Shown: one piece after another, positions 8,195 to 19,077 of the stretch
Layout of the letters: each line of letters starts with the position of its first letter
How positions within the stretch are numbered: position 1 is the first letter of the stretch
NCBI RefSeq assembly: GCF_009720725.1
Contig: NZ_WNKT01000018.1
Location: 1-64,000, forward strand
Source: Allochromatium palmeri
Lineage (GTDB): Bacteria; Pseudomonadota; Gammaproteobacteria; Chromatiales; Chromatiaceae
Direction: 5' to 3'
Length of the DNA stretch: 64,000 nt
Notes under the pieces: generated by a model
Databases searched by the model: none
What the model saw: the letters and a program-made list of their open reading frames with translations, nothing else
What the model was told of the DNA's origin: nothing
Position numbers and translations under genes: made by a program

Positions 8195-9864
8195 CCCCAG
8201 ACCTACTCCTCGCCCAGTTCGACCGACTCGCCGAGGCACCTGATGCCATTCCGCGTCTGCGCCGCTTCATACTCGATCTGGCGGTGCGTGGGAAACTGGT
8301 CGAGCAGGATCCGAATGATGAGCCAGCAGCGGAGTTGTTGAAGCGGGTTACGGCGGAGAAGGAACGGTTGGTCAAATCTGGTGAGATCAGAAAATCCAAA
8401 CCATCTGCGCCGATTAAACCGTCTGAGTTTCCAATCGACACCCCTCCGACTTGGTGCTGGATTCGATTAAGCGACTTAGGTCGACTCGCCGGGGGGATGA
8501 CACCATCAAAAAACAAATCAGACTATTGGGATGGCGATCTTCTCTGGTTATCTCCAAAAGACATTAAGTCAGATGAAATCAGCGACTCAGAACTGAAGAT
8601 CACTTTAAAGGGGCTGTCAGACACTCGGCTGGAGCTTTTTCCGCCTGGAAGTCTATTTATGGTAGCTAGAAGTGGAATCCTTAAGCGAACATTTCCGGTA
8701 GCGATCAATCGTATTCCAGCCGCGAGCAACCAAGATCTTAAAGTCTTAATTCCCTATCTCAAAGGAAATGAGCGCTATTTGCAAATAATGTTTCGCGGAT
8801 TGACGAACTTTATACTTCGTGATTTAGTCAAGACAGGAACCACCGTTCAAAGCCTCAAGTATGCAGAGTTTGAATCTCAACCTGTACCAATTCCCCCACT
8901 CGCCGAACAACACCGCATCGTCGCCAAAGTCGATGAACTGATGGCGCTGTGCGATCAGTTGGAAGCCGCGCAAGCCGAGCGCGAGCAGGACCGCGAGCGT
9001 TTGCTGTCCGCTAGCCTGCAACGGCTGAATCGGCCTGCTGAGGAAGCCGAGACCTTCCGCCAGCACGCCCGGTTCGTCCTTGATCATCTCCCGCGCCTCA
9101 CCGTCCGCCCCGAGCAGATCAAGTCACTGCGTCAGACGATCCTGAATCTCGCGGTGCGTGGGCGGTTGGTGCCACAGGATCCGAATGATGAGCCATCTTT
9201 TCACGCTCACGTGGCATCAGAGAGCGCTGTTGAAGGTCGTCTGTTTATATCCTTGCCGAGTTGTTGGAGTTGGGCGCGTGTAGAAGATGTAGCGACAGCA
9301 AGGCTTGGCAAAATGCTTGATAAGGCAAAGAATACTGGTGAGCTATTTCACTATCTGCGAAACACCAATGTCCACTGGTTTGAAATCCGACTGGAGGAAC
9401 TCAAGAGCATAAGGCTCCAAAAGAACGAAGTAGAGGAGTATGCGCTTGTCGATGGTGATATTCTCATTTGCGAAGGTGGGCATGGAATCGGTCGAACTGC
9501 GGTTTGGCGATATCCCTTAGATCAGGTCGTTTTTCAGAAAGCGCTCCACAGGGTTCGCCCAGGACCTCTCCTCAATAGTGACTTCTTTTCGTTCTGTATA
9601 AATGTTTATTTCAACAGTGGAGTCCTGCAACGATATTTCACTGGCGTTGGGATACCGCATTTTACAGGCAAAGCTCTCTCTAAGCTCACATTCCCCCTCC
9701 CACCCATCGCCGAACAACACCGCATCGTCGCCAAAGTTGATGAACTAATGGCGGTTTGCGACCAGCTCGAAGCCCATCTGAGCATCACTCACACCGACAA
9801 CCGCCGCCTGCTCGAAGCCGTGCTCCACGACGCCCTGGCCCCAGCCCTAGCCGACGCCGCCTGA
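8191..9864 (+). CDS. hsdS: Type I restriction-modification specificity subunit HsdS
   Basis: HsdS selects the DNA target of the complex. The 557 aa protein has the two-fold layout of the family: conserved helix, target-recognition domain 1 (~85-225), central conserved region, domain 2 (~340-500), conserved C-terminal helix. The framework segments repeat almost exactly (QDPNDEP twice, AEQHRIVAKVDELMA twice). Both recognition domains are visibly more AT-rich than the framework, as expected for exchangeable modules. The start at 8191 is chosen because MTPDLLLAQFDRLAEAPDAI is the usual family N-terminus and overlaps the abi stop; an upstream start would add 11 residues of shadow sequence. Confidence 0.93.
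   Translation: MTPDLLLAQFDRLAEAPDAIPRLRRFILDLAVRGKLVEQDPNDEPAAELLKRVTAEKERLVKSGEIRKSKPSAPIKPSEFPIDTPPTWCWIRLSDLGRLAGGMTPSKNKSDYWDGDLLWLSPKDIKSDEISDSELKITLKGLSDTRLELFPPGSLFMVARSGILKRTFPVAINRIPAASNQDLKVLIPYLKGNERYLQIMFRGLTNFILRDLVKTGTTVQSLKYAEFESQPVPIPPLAEQHRIVAKVDELMALCDQLEAAQAEREQDRERLLSASLQRLNRPAEEAETFRQHARFVLDHLPRLTVRPEQIKSLRQTILNLAVRGRLVPQDPNDEPSFHAHVASESAVEGRLFISLPSCWSWARVEDVATARLGKMLDKAKNTGELFHYLRNTNVHWFEIRLEELKSIRLQKNEVEEYALVDGDILICEGGHGIGRTAVWRYPLDQVVFQKALHRVRPGPLLNSDFFSFCINVYFNSGVLQRYFTGVGIPHFTGKALSKLTFPLPPIAEQHRIVAKVDELMAVCDQLEAHLSITHTDNRRLLEAVLHDALAPALADAA
8281..8325 (+). repeat. hsdS internal framework repeat A, copy 1
   Basis: This 45-base block encodes AVRGKLVEQDPNDEP and matches 9151-9195. 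The last 21 bases are identical in both copies. It lies just before recognition domain 1 and is a natural site for recombination between hsdS halves. Confidence 0.85.
8901..8967 (+). repeat. hsdS internal framework repeat B, copy 1
   Basis: This 67-base block encodes the AEQHRIVAKVDELMA helix and matches 9708-9774. The first 30 bases are identical in the two copies, well beyond what protein conservation requires. Confidence 0.85.
9151..9195 (+). repeat. hsdS internal framework repeat A, copy 2
   Basis: Second copy of the 45-base block (AVRGRLVPQDPNDEP), located between the central helix and recognition domain 2. It ends in the same 21 bases as copy 1. Confidence 0.85.
9708..9774 (+). repeat. 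hsdS internal framework repeat B, copy 2
   Basis: Second copy of the helix-encoding block, after recognition domain 2. It shares 30 identical bases with 8901-8930 and then differs mainly at third codon positions. Confidence 0.85.
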
Positions 9865-9907
9865 AACACACCGCACGACAGGCAACACCACAGACGAGGA
9901 GGCATCC

Positions 9908-10117
9908 ATGCCCGAGCTACACCCGCAATTTCTGACCGACCCGGACGGGAAGCGCCTGTCCGTCGTCCTGCCGATAGCCGAATACGAGGCACTGATGAGC
10001 TACCTGGAGGACATCGAGGACGTGAAAGCCGCCGAGGAGGCCTGGCGAAAAATCGAATCCGGCGAGGACGCCGTTATCAGTCTTGACGAATTTCTCTGCG
10101 ATGACCTGGCGCGTTGA
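9908..10117 (+). CDS. RelB/Phd-type antitoxin
   Basis: The protein is small (69 aa) and acidic, with a beta-strand and helix pattern, RLSVVLPIAEYEALMSYLEDIED, typical of Phd/RelB-like antitoxins that bind DNA through the N-terminus and the partner toxin through the C-terminus. AGGAGG lies at 9897-9902, a strong ribosome site for the ATG at 9908. The RelE toxin gene overlaps its last 17 bases. Antitoxin-first order and overlap are the standard arrangement, with the pair probably autoregulated from a promoter in the 43-base gap after hsdS. Confidence 0.8.
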   Translation: MPELHPQFLTDPDGKRLSVVLPIAEYEALMSYLEDIEDVKAAEEAWRKIESGEDAVISLDEFLCDDLAR

Positions 10118-10373
10118 GTTGTCGGGCGAGATCCAGCGGCAAATCCGGCGGCTGGACCGGGGAACCCGAACGCGCATCGAGCGGTTCATGGTCGATCGAC
10201 TGGCAACCGATGAAGATCCCCGCCGCCTTGGTCAGGTCCTACAAGGCAATCTGACCGGACTTTGGCGCTATCGCATCGGCGACTATCGCCTGATCTGCCG
10301 CATCGTGGATGACCGCTGTGTAATTCTGGCGCTCACTGTCGGCCACCGGCGCGAAGTCTACCGTGAGCACTGA
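10101..10373 (+). CDS. RelE/ParE-family toxin
   Basis: The 90 aa basic protein has the RelE/ParE fold signature: MTWRVELSGEIQRQIRRLD, then GLWRYRIGDYRLICRIVDDRCVILALTVGHRREVYR. RelE toxins cleave mRNA in the ribosome; the conserved basic and tyrosine residues of the C-terminal strand (GHRREVY) are present. The start at 10101 is preferred over an ATG 18 bases upstream because the family begins at MTWRVELS and the 17-base overlap with the antitoxin is typical. It stabilises the defence island or acts in stress. Confidence 0.85.
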   Translation: MTWRVELSGEIQRQIRRLDRGTRTRIERFMVDRLATDEDPRRLGQVLQGNLTGLWRYRIGDYRLICRIVDDRCVILALTVGHRREVYREH

Positions 10374-10519
10374 CCGCAACAACGAAGACCCGACGCGCGC
10401 GAATCGTCCTGCCCTCTGGCCAACACCAACGGATGCGAAAGGATCCGCTTATGATCGACAACCACGATGAGGCGCGGCGAATCAGGCGTTCGCCAGCGCC
10501 TGCTGCCTGAGACACCCCA

Positions 10520-13207
10520 ATGCAACCCGGCGACAAGGTCAGACTCAAGGCCAACCCCGGACGGATCGGCATCCTCGGCAGCGAGACCGACGGCCCCTCC
10601 CAACGGCGTGTGCTCGTCCACTTCCTCGACGGCAGCGAAGAATTCATACTCCGAGGTGCCTTAGAAAAGGTCGTTCAGGGCGCCACCAGCCCCCACGCCA
10701 TGATGCAGGCCGGTCGCTATGGCCGAGTGGCCGATCTGCGCGGGGCCATCACCTACTACCGCCTCAGCGGACGCCTGGCCAACCTGATCTACAGCCTCAA
10801 CACCACCAACACCGACTTCCTGGCCTACCAGTTCAAGCCGGTGCTGCAATTTCTCGATTCCCCCTGCAACGGCCTGCTGATCGCCGACGAGGTCGGTCTC
10901 GGCAAAACGATCGAAGCCGGTCTGATCTGGACCGAACTGCGCGCCCGCCTCGACGCCCGCCGCCTGCTGGTGATCTGTCCGGCGATGCTGCGCGAGAAAT
11001 GGCAGACCGAACTCAGTGACCGCTTCGGCGTACAGGCCGAGATCGTCGACGCCCAGACCCTGCACACCCGACTGGCGAGCGTGAAGGCCCGCCCACAACA
11101 GCCCTTCGCCCTGATCGCCTCCATGCAGGGCGTGCGCCCGCCGCGCGACTGGAACCCCGACGACCACGCCCAACCGTCCCAATCCGCCGCCGCTCAACTC
11201 GCGCGCTTCCTGGCCGACGCCAACCTGGAAGACCCCCTGCTCGATCTGGTGATAGTCGACGAGGCCCACTACCTGCGCAACGCCGAGACCCTGACCCACC
11301 GCTTCGCCCGCCTGCTGCGCCCCGTGACCCATCATCTGGTGATGCTGTCGGCCACCCCGATCCAACTGCGCAGCCGCGACCTCTACAACCTGCTGCATCT
11401 GCTCGACGAAGACGCCTTCCCCTATGAAAACTCCTTCGAGCACACCCTGCGCGCCAACGCCCCGCTGGTGGCCCTGCGCGACCGCGTGCTCAACGGCCAG
11501 GTCACCCAGGCCGAATTCGTAACGACACTGCACGAGGCCCGGCAACGCCGCCTGTTCGGCGACAACGAACAACTCGACCATCTGCTACGTCATCCGCCGA
11601 GCGATCAGGACTTGGGCACACCACGCGGTCGCGCCGAGATCAGCGACCAGCTCGACCGCATCAACCCGCTGGCCAAGGTCGTGACCCGCACCCTGAAACG
11701 CGATGTCCAGGAGCACCGCGTCCAGCGCTGCCCGGTGACGATCCGGGTCGAGCTGAGTCCGACCGAGCGTGCCTTTTACCTGCAAGTGACCGAGGCGGTG
11801 CGCAACTACTGTGACAAGGTCGCCGTCTCCGAAGGCTTCATGCTGACCATCCCTCAGCGACAGATGTCGAGCTGTCTGGCCGCTGCCTGCCGACGCTGGA
11901 TCGCCCAGGCTGGTGACCGCGACGCCGATGAACTGGAGGAGGCCGCCTTCGAGCTGTTCGGCGACACCGAGGAGCCAAACAAACACCCCAATCTCGGACC
12001 GCTGTTGCTGCAACTGGCCGCCATCGCCCGCCGGGTCGGTGACCCGGACATCCTCCAGCATGAGGATCGCAAGTACGCCGATCTCCGCGCCGGCCTCATC
12101 CAGTATTGGAACGAGTACCCCGGTCGCAAGGTCGTCCTGTTCTCCTTCTACCGCCACACCCTGCACTATCTGGCCAAGCGGCTGGAAGCCGACGGCCTCA
12201 ACGGAATCGTGCTGCACGGCGGAATGGACAAGCCGGGCGTGCTCCGTGCCTTCGCCGCCGAGGATGGACCCAACCTGCTGCTCTCGTCGGAAGTCGCCGC
12301 CGAGGGTATCGATCTCCAGTTCTCCAGCCTGCTGATCAACTATGACCTGCCCTGGAATCCGGCCCGCATCGAGCAGCGCATCGGTCGCATCGACCGCATC
12401 GGCCAGACCGCCGAGCGCATCCTGATCTGGAACTTCATCTATGCCGACACCATCGACGAACGCATCCATGATCGCCTGCTCGAACGCCTGAATATCTTCC
12501 AGCAAGCACTCGGCACCTTCGAGGCCCTGCTCGGGGACGCGATCCGCGCCCTGAGCTATGAACTGTTGTCCCACCAGCTCACCCCCGAGCAAGAGATCGA
12601 GCGCATCCAGCGCGCCGCCATCGCCATCGCCATCGAACAGAACAACCAGTTACAGGCGCAACTGGAAGAGGAAGCCACCCGCCTCATCGCCCATGGCGAC
12701 TTCATCCAGAACAAGGTCCGCGCCGCCCGCGAGCTGGGGCGCTATATCCGGGGCGAGGATCTGCTGGCCTATGTCCGCGACTTCCTGGAGCGCGCGTATC
12801 CGGGCACCCGCCTGCTAGCCTCGGACGACGACCCGCTGGAACAGACGCTAGAGCTGTCGACCGCCGCCCGGCTTGCCTTCACCGAGTTCCTCAACGATCG
12901 TCGGCTCGGGAATACCCGCCTGCTGTCGGTGCCGCCGCCGCGACTGCTGTTCGAGAACCGGCTGGGTCGCCCGCTGCCCAATCTGGAGCGCCTCACCCAG
13001 GATCACCCGCTGGTCCAGTTCGTCGCCGCGCGCTCCAGGAGCGGATCGCGCACTACCAGGGGTTCGGCAACGAACGACAGCGGCGCATCATTCCCGCCTT
13101 GCAGGGCAAACAGCGCAAGGAGGAACAGCGGATCGAGGCCCGCTTCCAGGAACTGCGGCTCAAGGAACAGACCACGGCGCAGGACAGCCTGGTCTCGGTT
13201 GGGGTGA
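10520..13207 (+). CDS. SNF2/RapA-like helicase, frameshifted near its C-terminus
   Basis: An 895-codon frame encodes an SF2 helicase. It has an N-terminal Tudor/KOW-like segment (QPGDKVRLKANPGRIGILGS), Walker A DEVGLGKT at 123-130, a DEAH box, SATPIQLRSRDLYNLL, and motif VI NPARIEQRIGRIDRIGQ. The general form resembles RapA/HepA and the SNF2 proteins of defence islands. After about 13022 the reading frame turns into arginine/serine-rich nonsense. The next frame continues a sensible protein, RRALQERIAHYQGFGNERQ, to a TAA at 13219-13221. The change is equivalent to one missing base in a GC-repeat run. The gene is therefore a recent frameshift mutant or carries a sequencing error; its true end is 13221. 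Confidence 0.85.
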   Translation: MQPGDKVRLKANPGRIGILGSETDGPSQRRVLVHFLDGSEEFILRGALEKVVQGATSPHAMMQAGRYGRVADLRGAITYYRLSGRLANLIYSLNTTNTDFLAYQFKPVLQFLDSPCNGLLIADEVGLGKTIEAGLIWTELRARLDARRLLVICPAMLREKWQTELSDRFGVQAEIVDAQTLHTRLASVKARPQQPFALIASMQGVRPPRDWNPDDHAQPSQSAAAQLARFLADANLEDPLLDLVIVDEAHYLRNAETLTHRFARLLRPVTHHLVMLSATPIQLRSRDLYNLLHLLDEDAFPYENSFEHTLRANAPLVALRDRVLNGQVTQAEFVTTLHEARQRRLFGDNEQLDHLLRHPPSDQDLGTPRGRAEISDQLDRINPLAKVVTRTLKRDVQEHRVQRCPVTIRVELSPTERAFYLQVTEAVRNYCDKVAVSEGFMLTIPQRQMSSCLAAACRRWIAQAGDRDADELEEAAFELFGDTEEPNKHPNLGPLLLQLAAIARRVGDPDILQHEDRKYADLRAGLIQYWNEYPGRKVVLFSFYRHTLHYLAKRLEADGLNGIVLHGGMDKPGVLRAFAAEDGPNLLLSSEVAAEGIDLQFSSLLINYDLPWNPARIEQRIGRIDRIGQTAERILIWNFIYADTIDERIHDRLLERLNIFQQALGTFEALLGDAIRALSYELLSHQLTPEQEIERIQRAAIAIAIEQNNQLQAQLEEEATRLIAHGDFIQNKVRAARELGRYIRGEDLLAYVRDFLERAYPGTRLLASDDDPLEQTLELSTAARLAFTEFLNDRRLGNTRLLSVPPPRLLFENRLGRPLPNLERLTQDHPLVQFVAARSRSGSRTTRGSATNDSGASFPPCRANSARRNSGSRPASRNCGSRNRPRRRTAWSRLG

Positions 13208-13290
13208 TTCGGGTGACATAAGGCTAGGCCTGATGCAGAAGTTATTGACCGGTCAGTGTTGGCTGCCGCTCACTCAAGGAGACCATCAAG

Positions 13291-14043
13291 ATGCCTGAAC
13301 TCGATGCGCTTCTGGTAGAGATCGACGACCTGAAAACCCGTCTCGATACCGCCCGCCCCCTAACCAGCACGCAACTGCAACTGGCGCTGGACATCGAATA
13401 CACCTACGAAAGCAACCGCATCGAAGGCAACACGCTGACGCTGCGTGAGACCGATCTGGTGGTCAACAAAGGACTCACGGTCGGCGGCAAGTCGATGCGC
13501 GAACACCTGGAGGCGATCAATCACTACGAAGCCATTCTGTATATCCGCGAGCTGGCAACCAGGGGCGCAACCCTGGATGAACAGGAATTGCGCAACATCC
13601 ACGCACTCGTACTGCGCGGCATCGATCGGGACAACGCGGGGCGCTATCGCCACCTACCGGTCATGATCGCCGGCAGCCGTCATGTGCCGCCGCAGCCATG
13701 GGCCGTGCCCAAGCTGATGGAGGACTATGGCCGATGGCTCACCGGCAAGTCACAGGGTCTGCATCCGGTGGTCCGCGCTGCCGAGGCGCACGAACGGCTG
13801 GTGACGATCCATCCCTTTATCGACGGCAATGGCCGCACGGCACGGCTGGCGATGAACCTGATCCTGCTGGCCAATGGTTACAGCATCACCAACATTCCCG
13901 GCGATACCGACAGCCGCCGTGACTACTACGATGCGCTGGAAAAGGCCAATCTGGAAGCCGACAAGTCGGTTTTCATCACGCTCATCGCCGGGCATGTGCT
14001 GCACGGGATGAAAACGCTGCTGAAACGCCTTGGAGCCATATGA
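13291..14043 (+). CDS. Fic family protein (probable AMP transferase) with N-terminal inhibitory motif
   Basis: The 250 aa protein has the complete Fic active-site motif HPFIDGNGRTARL starting at H174, which transfers AMP or a related group to a target hydroxyl. The N-terminus carries SNRIEGN (41-47), the inhibitory helix motif in which the glutamate blocks productive ATP binding, so the enzyme is self-inhibited (class II Fic). AAGGAG lies upstream of the ATG at 13291. It is the last gene of the island and could be a host-modifying toxin or housekeeping regulator; the target cannot be read from sequence. Confidence 0.9.
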   Translation: MPELDALLVEIDDLKTRLDTARPLTSTQLQLALDIEYTYESNRIEGNTLTLRETDLVVNKGLTVGGKSMREHLEAINHYEAILYIRELATRGATLDEQELRNIHALVLRGIDRDNAGRYRHLPVMIAGSRHVPPQPWAVPKLMEDYGRWLTGKSQGLHPVVRAAEAHERLVTIHPFIDGNGRTARLAMNLILLANGYSITNIPGDTDSRRDYYDALEKANLEADKSVFITLIAGHVLHGMKTLLKRLGAI

Positions 14044-14051
14044 TGGCGGCC

Positions 14052-14068
14052 CTCCATTTCAAATGGAG
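14052..14068. repeat. Short perfect inverted repeat after fic
   Basis: CTCCATTT (14052-14059) and AAATGGAG (14061-14068) form a perfect inverted repeat with a one-base centre, usable as a 6-bp hairpin. It lies 9 bases after the fic stop and about 100 bases before the P-type ATPase gene. There is no T-tract, so it could be a weak terminator or an operator. Confidence 0.3.
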
Positions 14069-14166
14069 CGATACAATAGGGACATCGCGTTGGAACCAAA
14101 TCCATTCAGATGTCCATCCTATCGCCCTAAGCGATTAGACGTGCTGGATCTCTTGCGGAGCAATCA

Positions 14167-16881
<2,715 letters not shown>

Positions 16882-16908
16882 TCACGCGGAAGCGACGGGA
16901 ACATCAAG

Positions 16909-19077
16909 ATGCAGAATCACGACAGCGAACATGAGCGAGAGCGCCAGCGCGTCGAGCGAGAGTTACGCGAGAGCGAGCAGCGCCTGCGCGTACTCATCAA
17001 CTCCACGCCCGACATCATCTGTTTCAAGGATGGTGCCGGACGCTGGCTCGAAGCCAATGAGGCCGATCTCGAACTCTTCGCGCTGACCGAAGTCGACTAT
17101 CGCGGCAAGACCGACAGTGAACTGGCCGACGATACCCATCCCAGTTATCGTCAGTCGTTCCTGGCCTGCGAGGCGACCGACGAGGCGGCGTGGGAAGCGG
17201 GACAGCTCTCGCGTGCCGAGGAGGTCATCGAGCGCCCCGATGGCGTCGTCAAGGTCTATGACGTCATCAAGGTGCCGGTGTTCGAGCCGGACGGTCAGCG
17301 CAAGGGGCTGGTCGTCCTCGGGCGCGACATCACCGAGCGCAAGTGTTTCGAGGAAGCACTTCAGCAAGAACGCCGCTTCCTGCAGAACGTGATCGATGGT
17401 ATCGACGATCCGATCCTCGTCATCAGCACTGAGTACCAGGTCTTGCGCATGAACCGCGTTGCACGCGAAATCACCGAGCGTTCTGGGTCCATCAATCATT
17501 GCGCCGCCTGTTACAAACTCGCCGCCGACCGCCAGCGCCCCTGCAACCAGGAGGAGCGTCCCTGTCCACTGCATATTGTCCAGGAGACGCGCCAGCCCTG
17601 TAAGATCATCCGTCACTATCTCGCCCAGGATGGCTCGCTGCGTCAGTACGAGGTCGCCGCCAGCCCGCTGTTCGATGAGCATGGCGAGGTGTGTGCCATC
17701 ATTGAGGTCTCGCGCGACATCAGCGAACATCTCGCCCTACTCGATGAGCTGCGCGAGCGCGAACTGAGTTATGCCCATCTTGCCCAGCACGACCCACTGA
17801 CCGGCCTGCCCAACCGGCTGCTGTTCGCCGATCGCCTCAGTCAGGCCATCCACACCGCTCATCGTCATGGGCGCAAGTGTGCCGTGCTCTTTATCGACCT
17901 CGATCGTTTCAAGCAGATTAACGACAGCTTCGATCACAGCTATGGCGACCAAGTGCTGACGGCGGTCGCCGAGCGGCTGCGTGAACTGTTCCGCGAAGAC
18001 GACACCATCGCGCGCATGGGCGGCGATGAGTTCACTGTCATTCTCAACCACATTGAGCATGATCAGGATGCGGCACTCGTGGCGACTAAGATCCTGGATC
18101 TGTTCAAGCCTCCGTTCGAGGTGCTGGACCACAGCGTCTTTCTGGGCGCCAGCGTCGGCATCAGCCTCTATCCTGAGCATGGCGCCACGGTCGATGATCT
18201 GGTGCGCAACGCCGATACGGCCATGTATCGTGCCAAGGACAGCGGGCGCAACACCTTTCAATACTATTCGCGCGACCTCACGGCCAGGGCCGTCGAGCGC
18301 GTACAGCTCGAATCGAGCCTGCACCGCGCGCTCGAATGCGGTGAGTTCCTGTTGCATTATCAGCCTCAGCTCGATCTGGAGCGCGGCACGCTGAGAGGAT
18401 TGGAGGCACTGGTGCGCTGGCAGCCGCCGGAGTCAGGTCTGATTTCACCCGTGACTTTCATTCCGCTGGCGGAGGAATCTGGCCTCATCATCCCGATGGG
18501 CACCTGGGTGCTCAGTGAAGCCTGCCGTCAGATGAAAGCCTGGTTCGATCGCGGGCTGGTGACGGCTGAGGCGCTGATCAGCGTCAATCTCTCGCCCAAG
18601 CAGTTCGATCAACCGGATCTCGTCGCGCTGATCGACCGAATTCTGAGCGCGACCGGACTGGCGCCCAGTCAGTTGGAACTGGAGATTACCGAATCGACCG
18701 TGATGCGCTCGGTGGCGCAGGCCGGCAGCGTGCTGCATCAGCTGCGCGAACTCGGCGTCAAGGTCGCCATCGACGATTTCGGTACCGGCTATTCCTCGCT
18801 CATCCATCTCAAGCGTTTGCCGCTGACCACGCTCAAGATCGACAAGACCTTCGTCTCCGACATCCCGCACGACGCCAATGACACGGCCATCACCCGCGCC
18901 GTCATCGCGATGGCCAAATCGCTCTCGCTCGAAGCCCTGGCCGAGGGCGTTGAGACCCAGGCCCAGTGCGACTTCCTGATCCGCGAAGGCTGCCCGCATG
19001 GACAGGGCTATCTGTTCTCGCGGCCCCAGAATGCGCGCGAGATCGAGCCGTTTCTGCGTGATCGCTCGCGGACCTGA
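16909..19077 (+). CDS. PAS-PAS-GGDEF-EAL cyclic-di-GMP signalling protein
   Basis: A soluble 722 aa protein with a short coiled coil, PAS domain (~25-140), second PAS (~155-280), GGDEF (~295-455) and EAL (~465-715). The GGDEF motif is intact (MGGDEF), with an inhibitory RxxD site (REDD) five residues upstream. The EAL domain has LEALVRW, NLSPKQF, the IDDFGTGYSS acidic pair and AEGVET, so both synthesis and hydrolysis of c-di-GMP are possible. The second PAS carries a cysteine cluster (HCAACY...RPCNQEERPCPL), which could bind metal or sense redox. No transmembrane helix is seen. It begins 27 bases after the ATPase gene and may share its transcript. Confidence 0.92.
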   Translation: MQNHDSEHERERQRVERELRESEQRLRVLINSTPDIICFKDGAGRWLEANEADLELFALTEVDYRGKTDSELADDTHPSYRQSFLACEATDEAAWEAGQLSRAEEVIERPDGVVKVYDVIKVPVFEPDGQRKGLVVLGRDITERKCFEEALQQERRFLQNVIDGIDDPILVISTEYQVLRMNRVAREITERSGSINHCAACYKLAADRQRPCNQEERPCPLHIVQETRQPCKIIRHYLAQDGSLRQYEVAASPLFDEHGEVCAIIEVSRDISEHLALLDELRERELSYAHLAQHDPLTGLPNRLLFADRLSQAIHTAHRHGRKCAVLFIDLDRFKQINDSFDHSYGDQVLTAVAERLRELFREDDTIARMGGDEFTVILNHIEHDQDAALVATKILDLFKPPFEVLDHSVFLGASVGISLYPEHGATVDDLVRNADTAMYRAKDSGRNTFQYYSRDLTARAVERVQLESSLHRALECGEFLLHYQPQLDLERGTLRGLEALVRWQPPESGLISPVTFIPLAEESGLIIPMGTWVLSEACRQMKAWFDRGLVTAEALISVNLSPKQFDQPDLVALIDRILSATGLAPSQLELEITESTVMRSVAQAGSVLHQLRELGVKVAIDDFGTGYSSLIHLKRLPLTTLKIDKTFVSDIPHDANDTAITRAVIAMAKSLSLEALAEGVETQAQCDFLIREGCPHGQGYLFSRPQNAREIEPFLRDRSRT

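Noticed and set aside
8281-9774. Repeats in this stretch as a CRISPR or tandem array
   Set aside because: They are the paired framework segments of hsdS, only two copies each, and encode protein.
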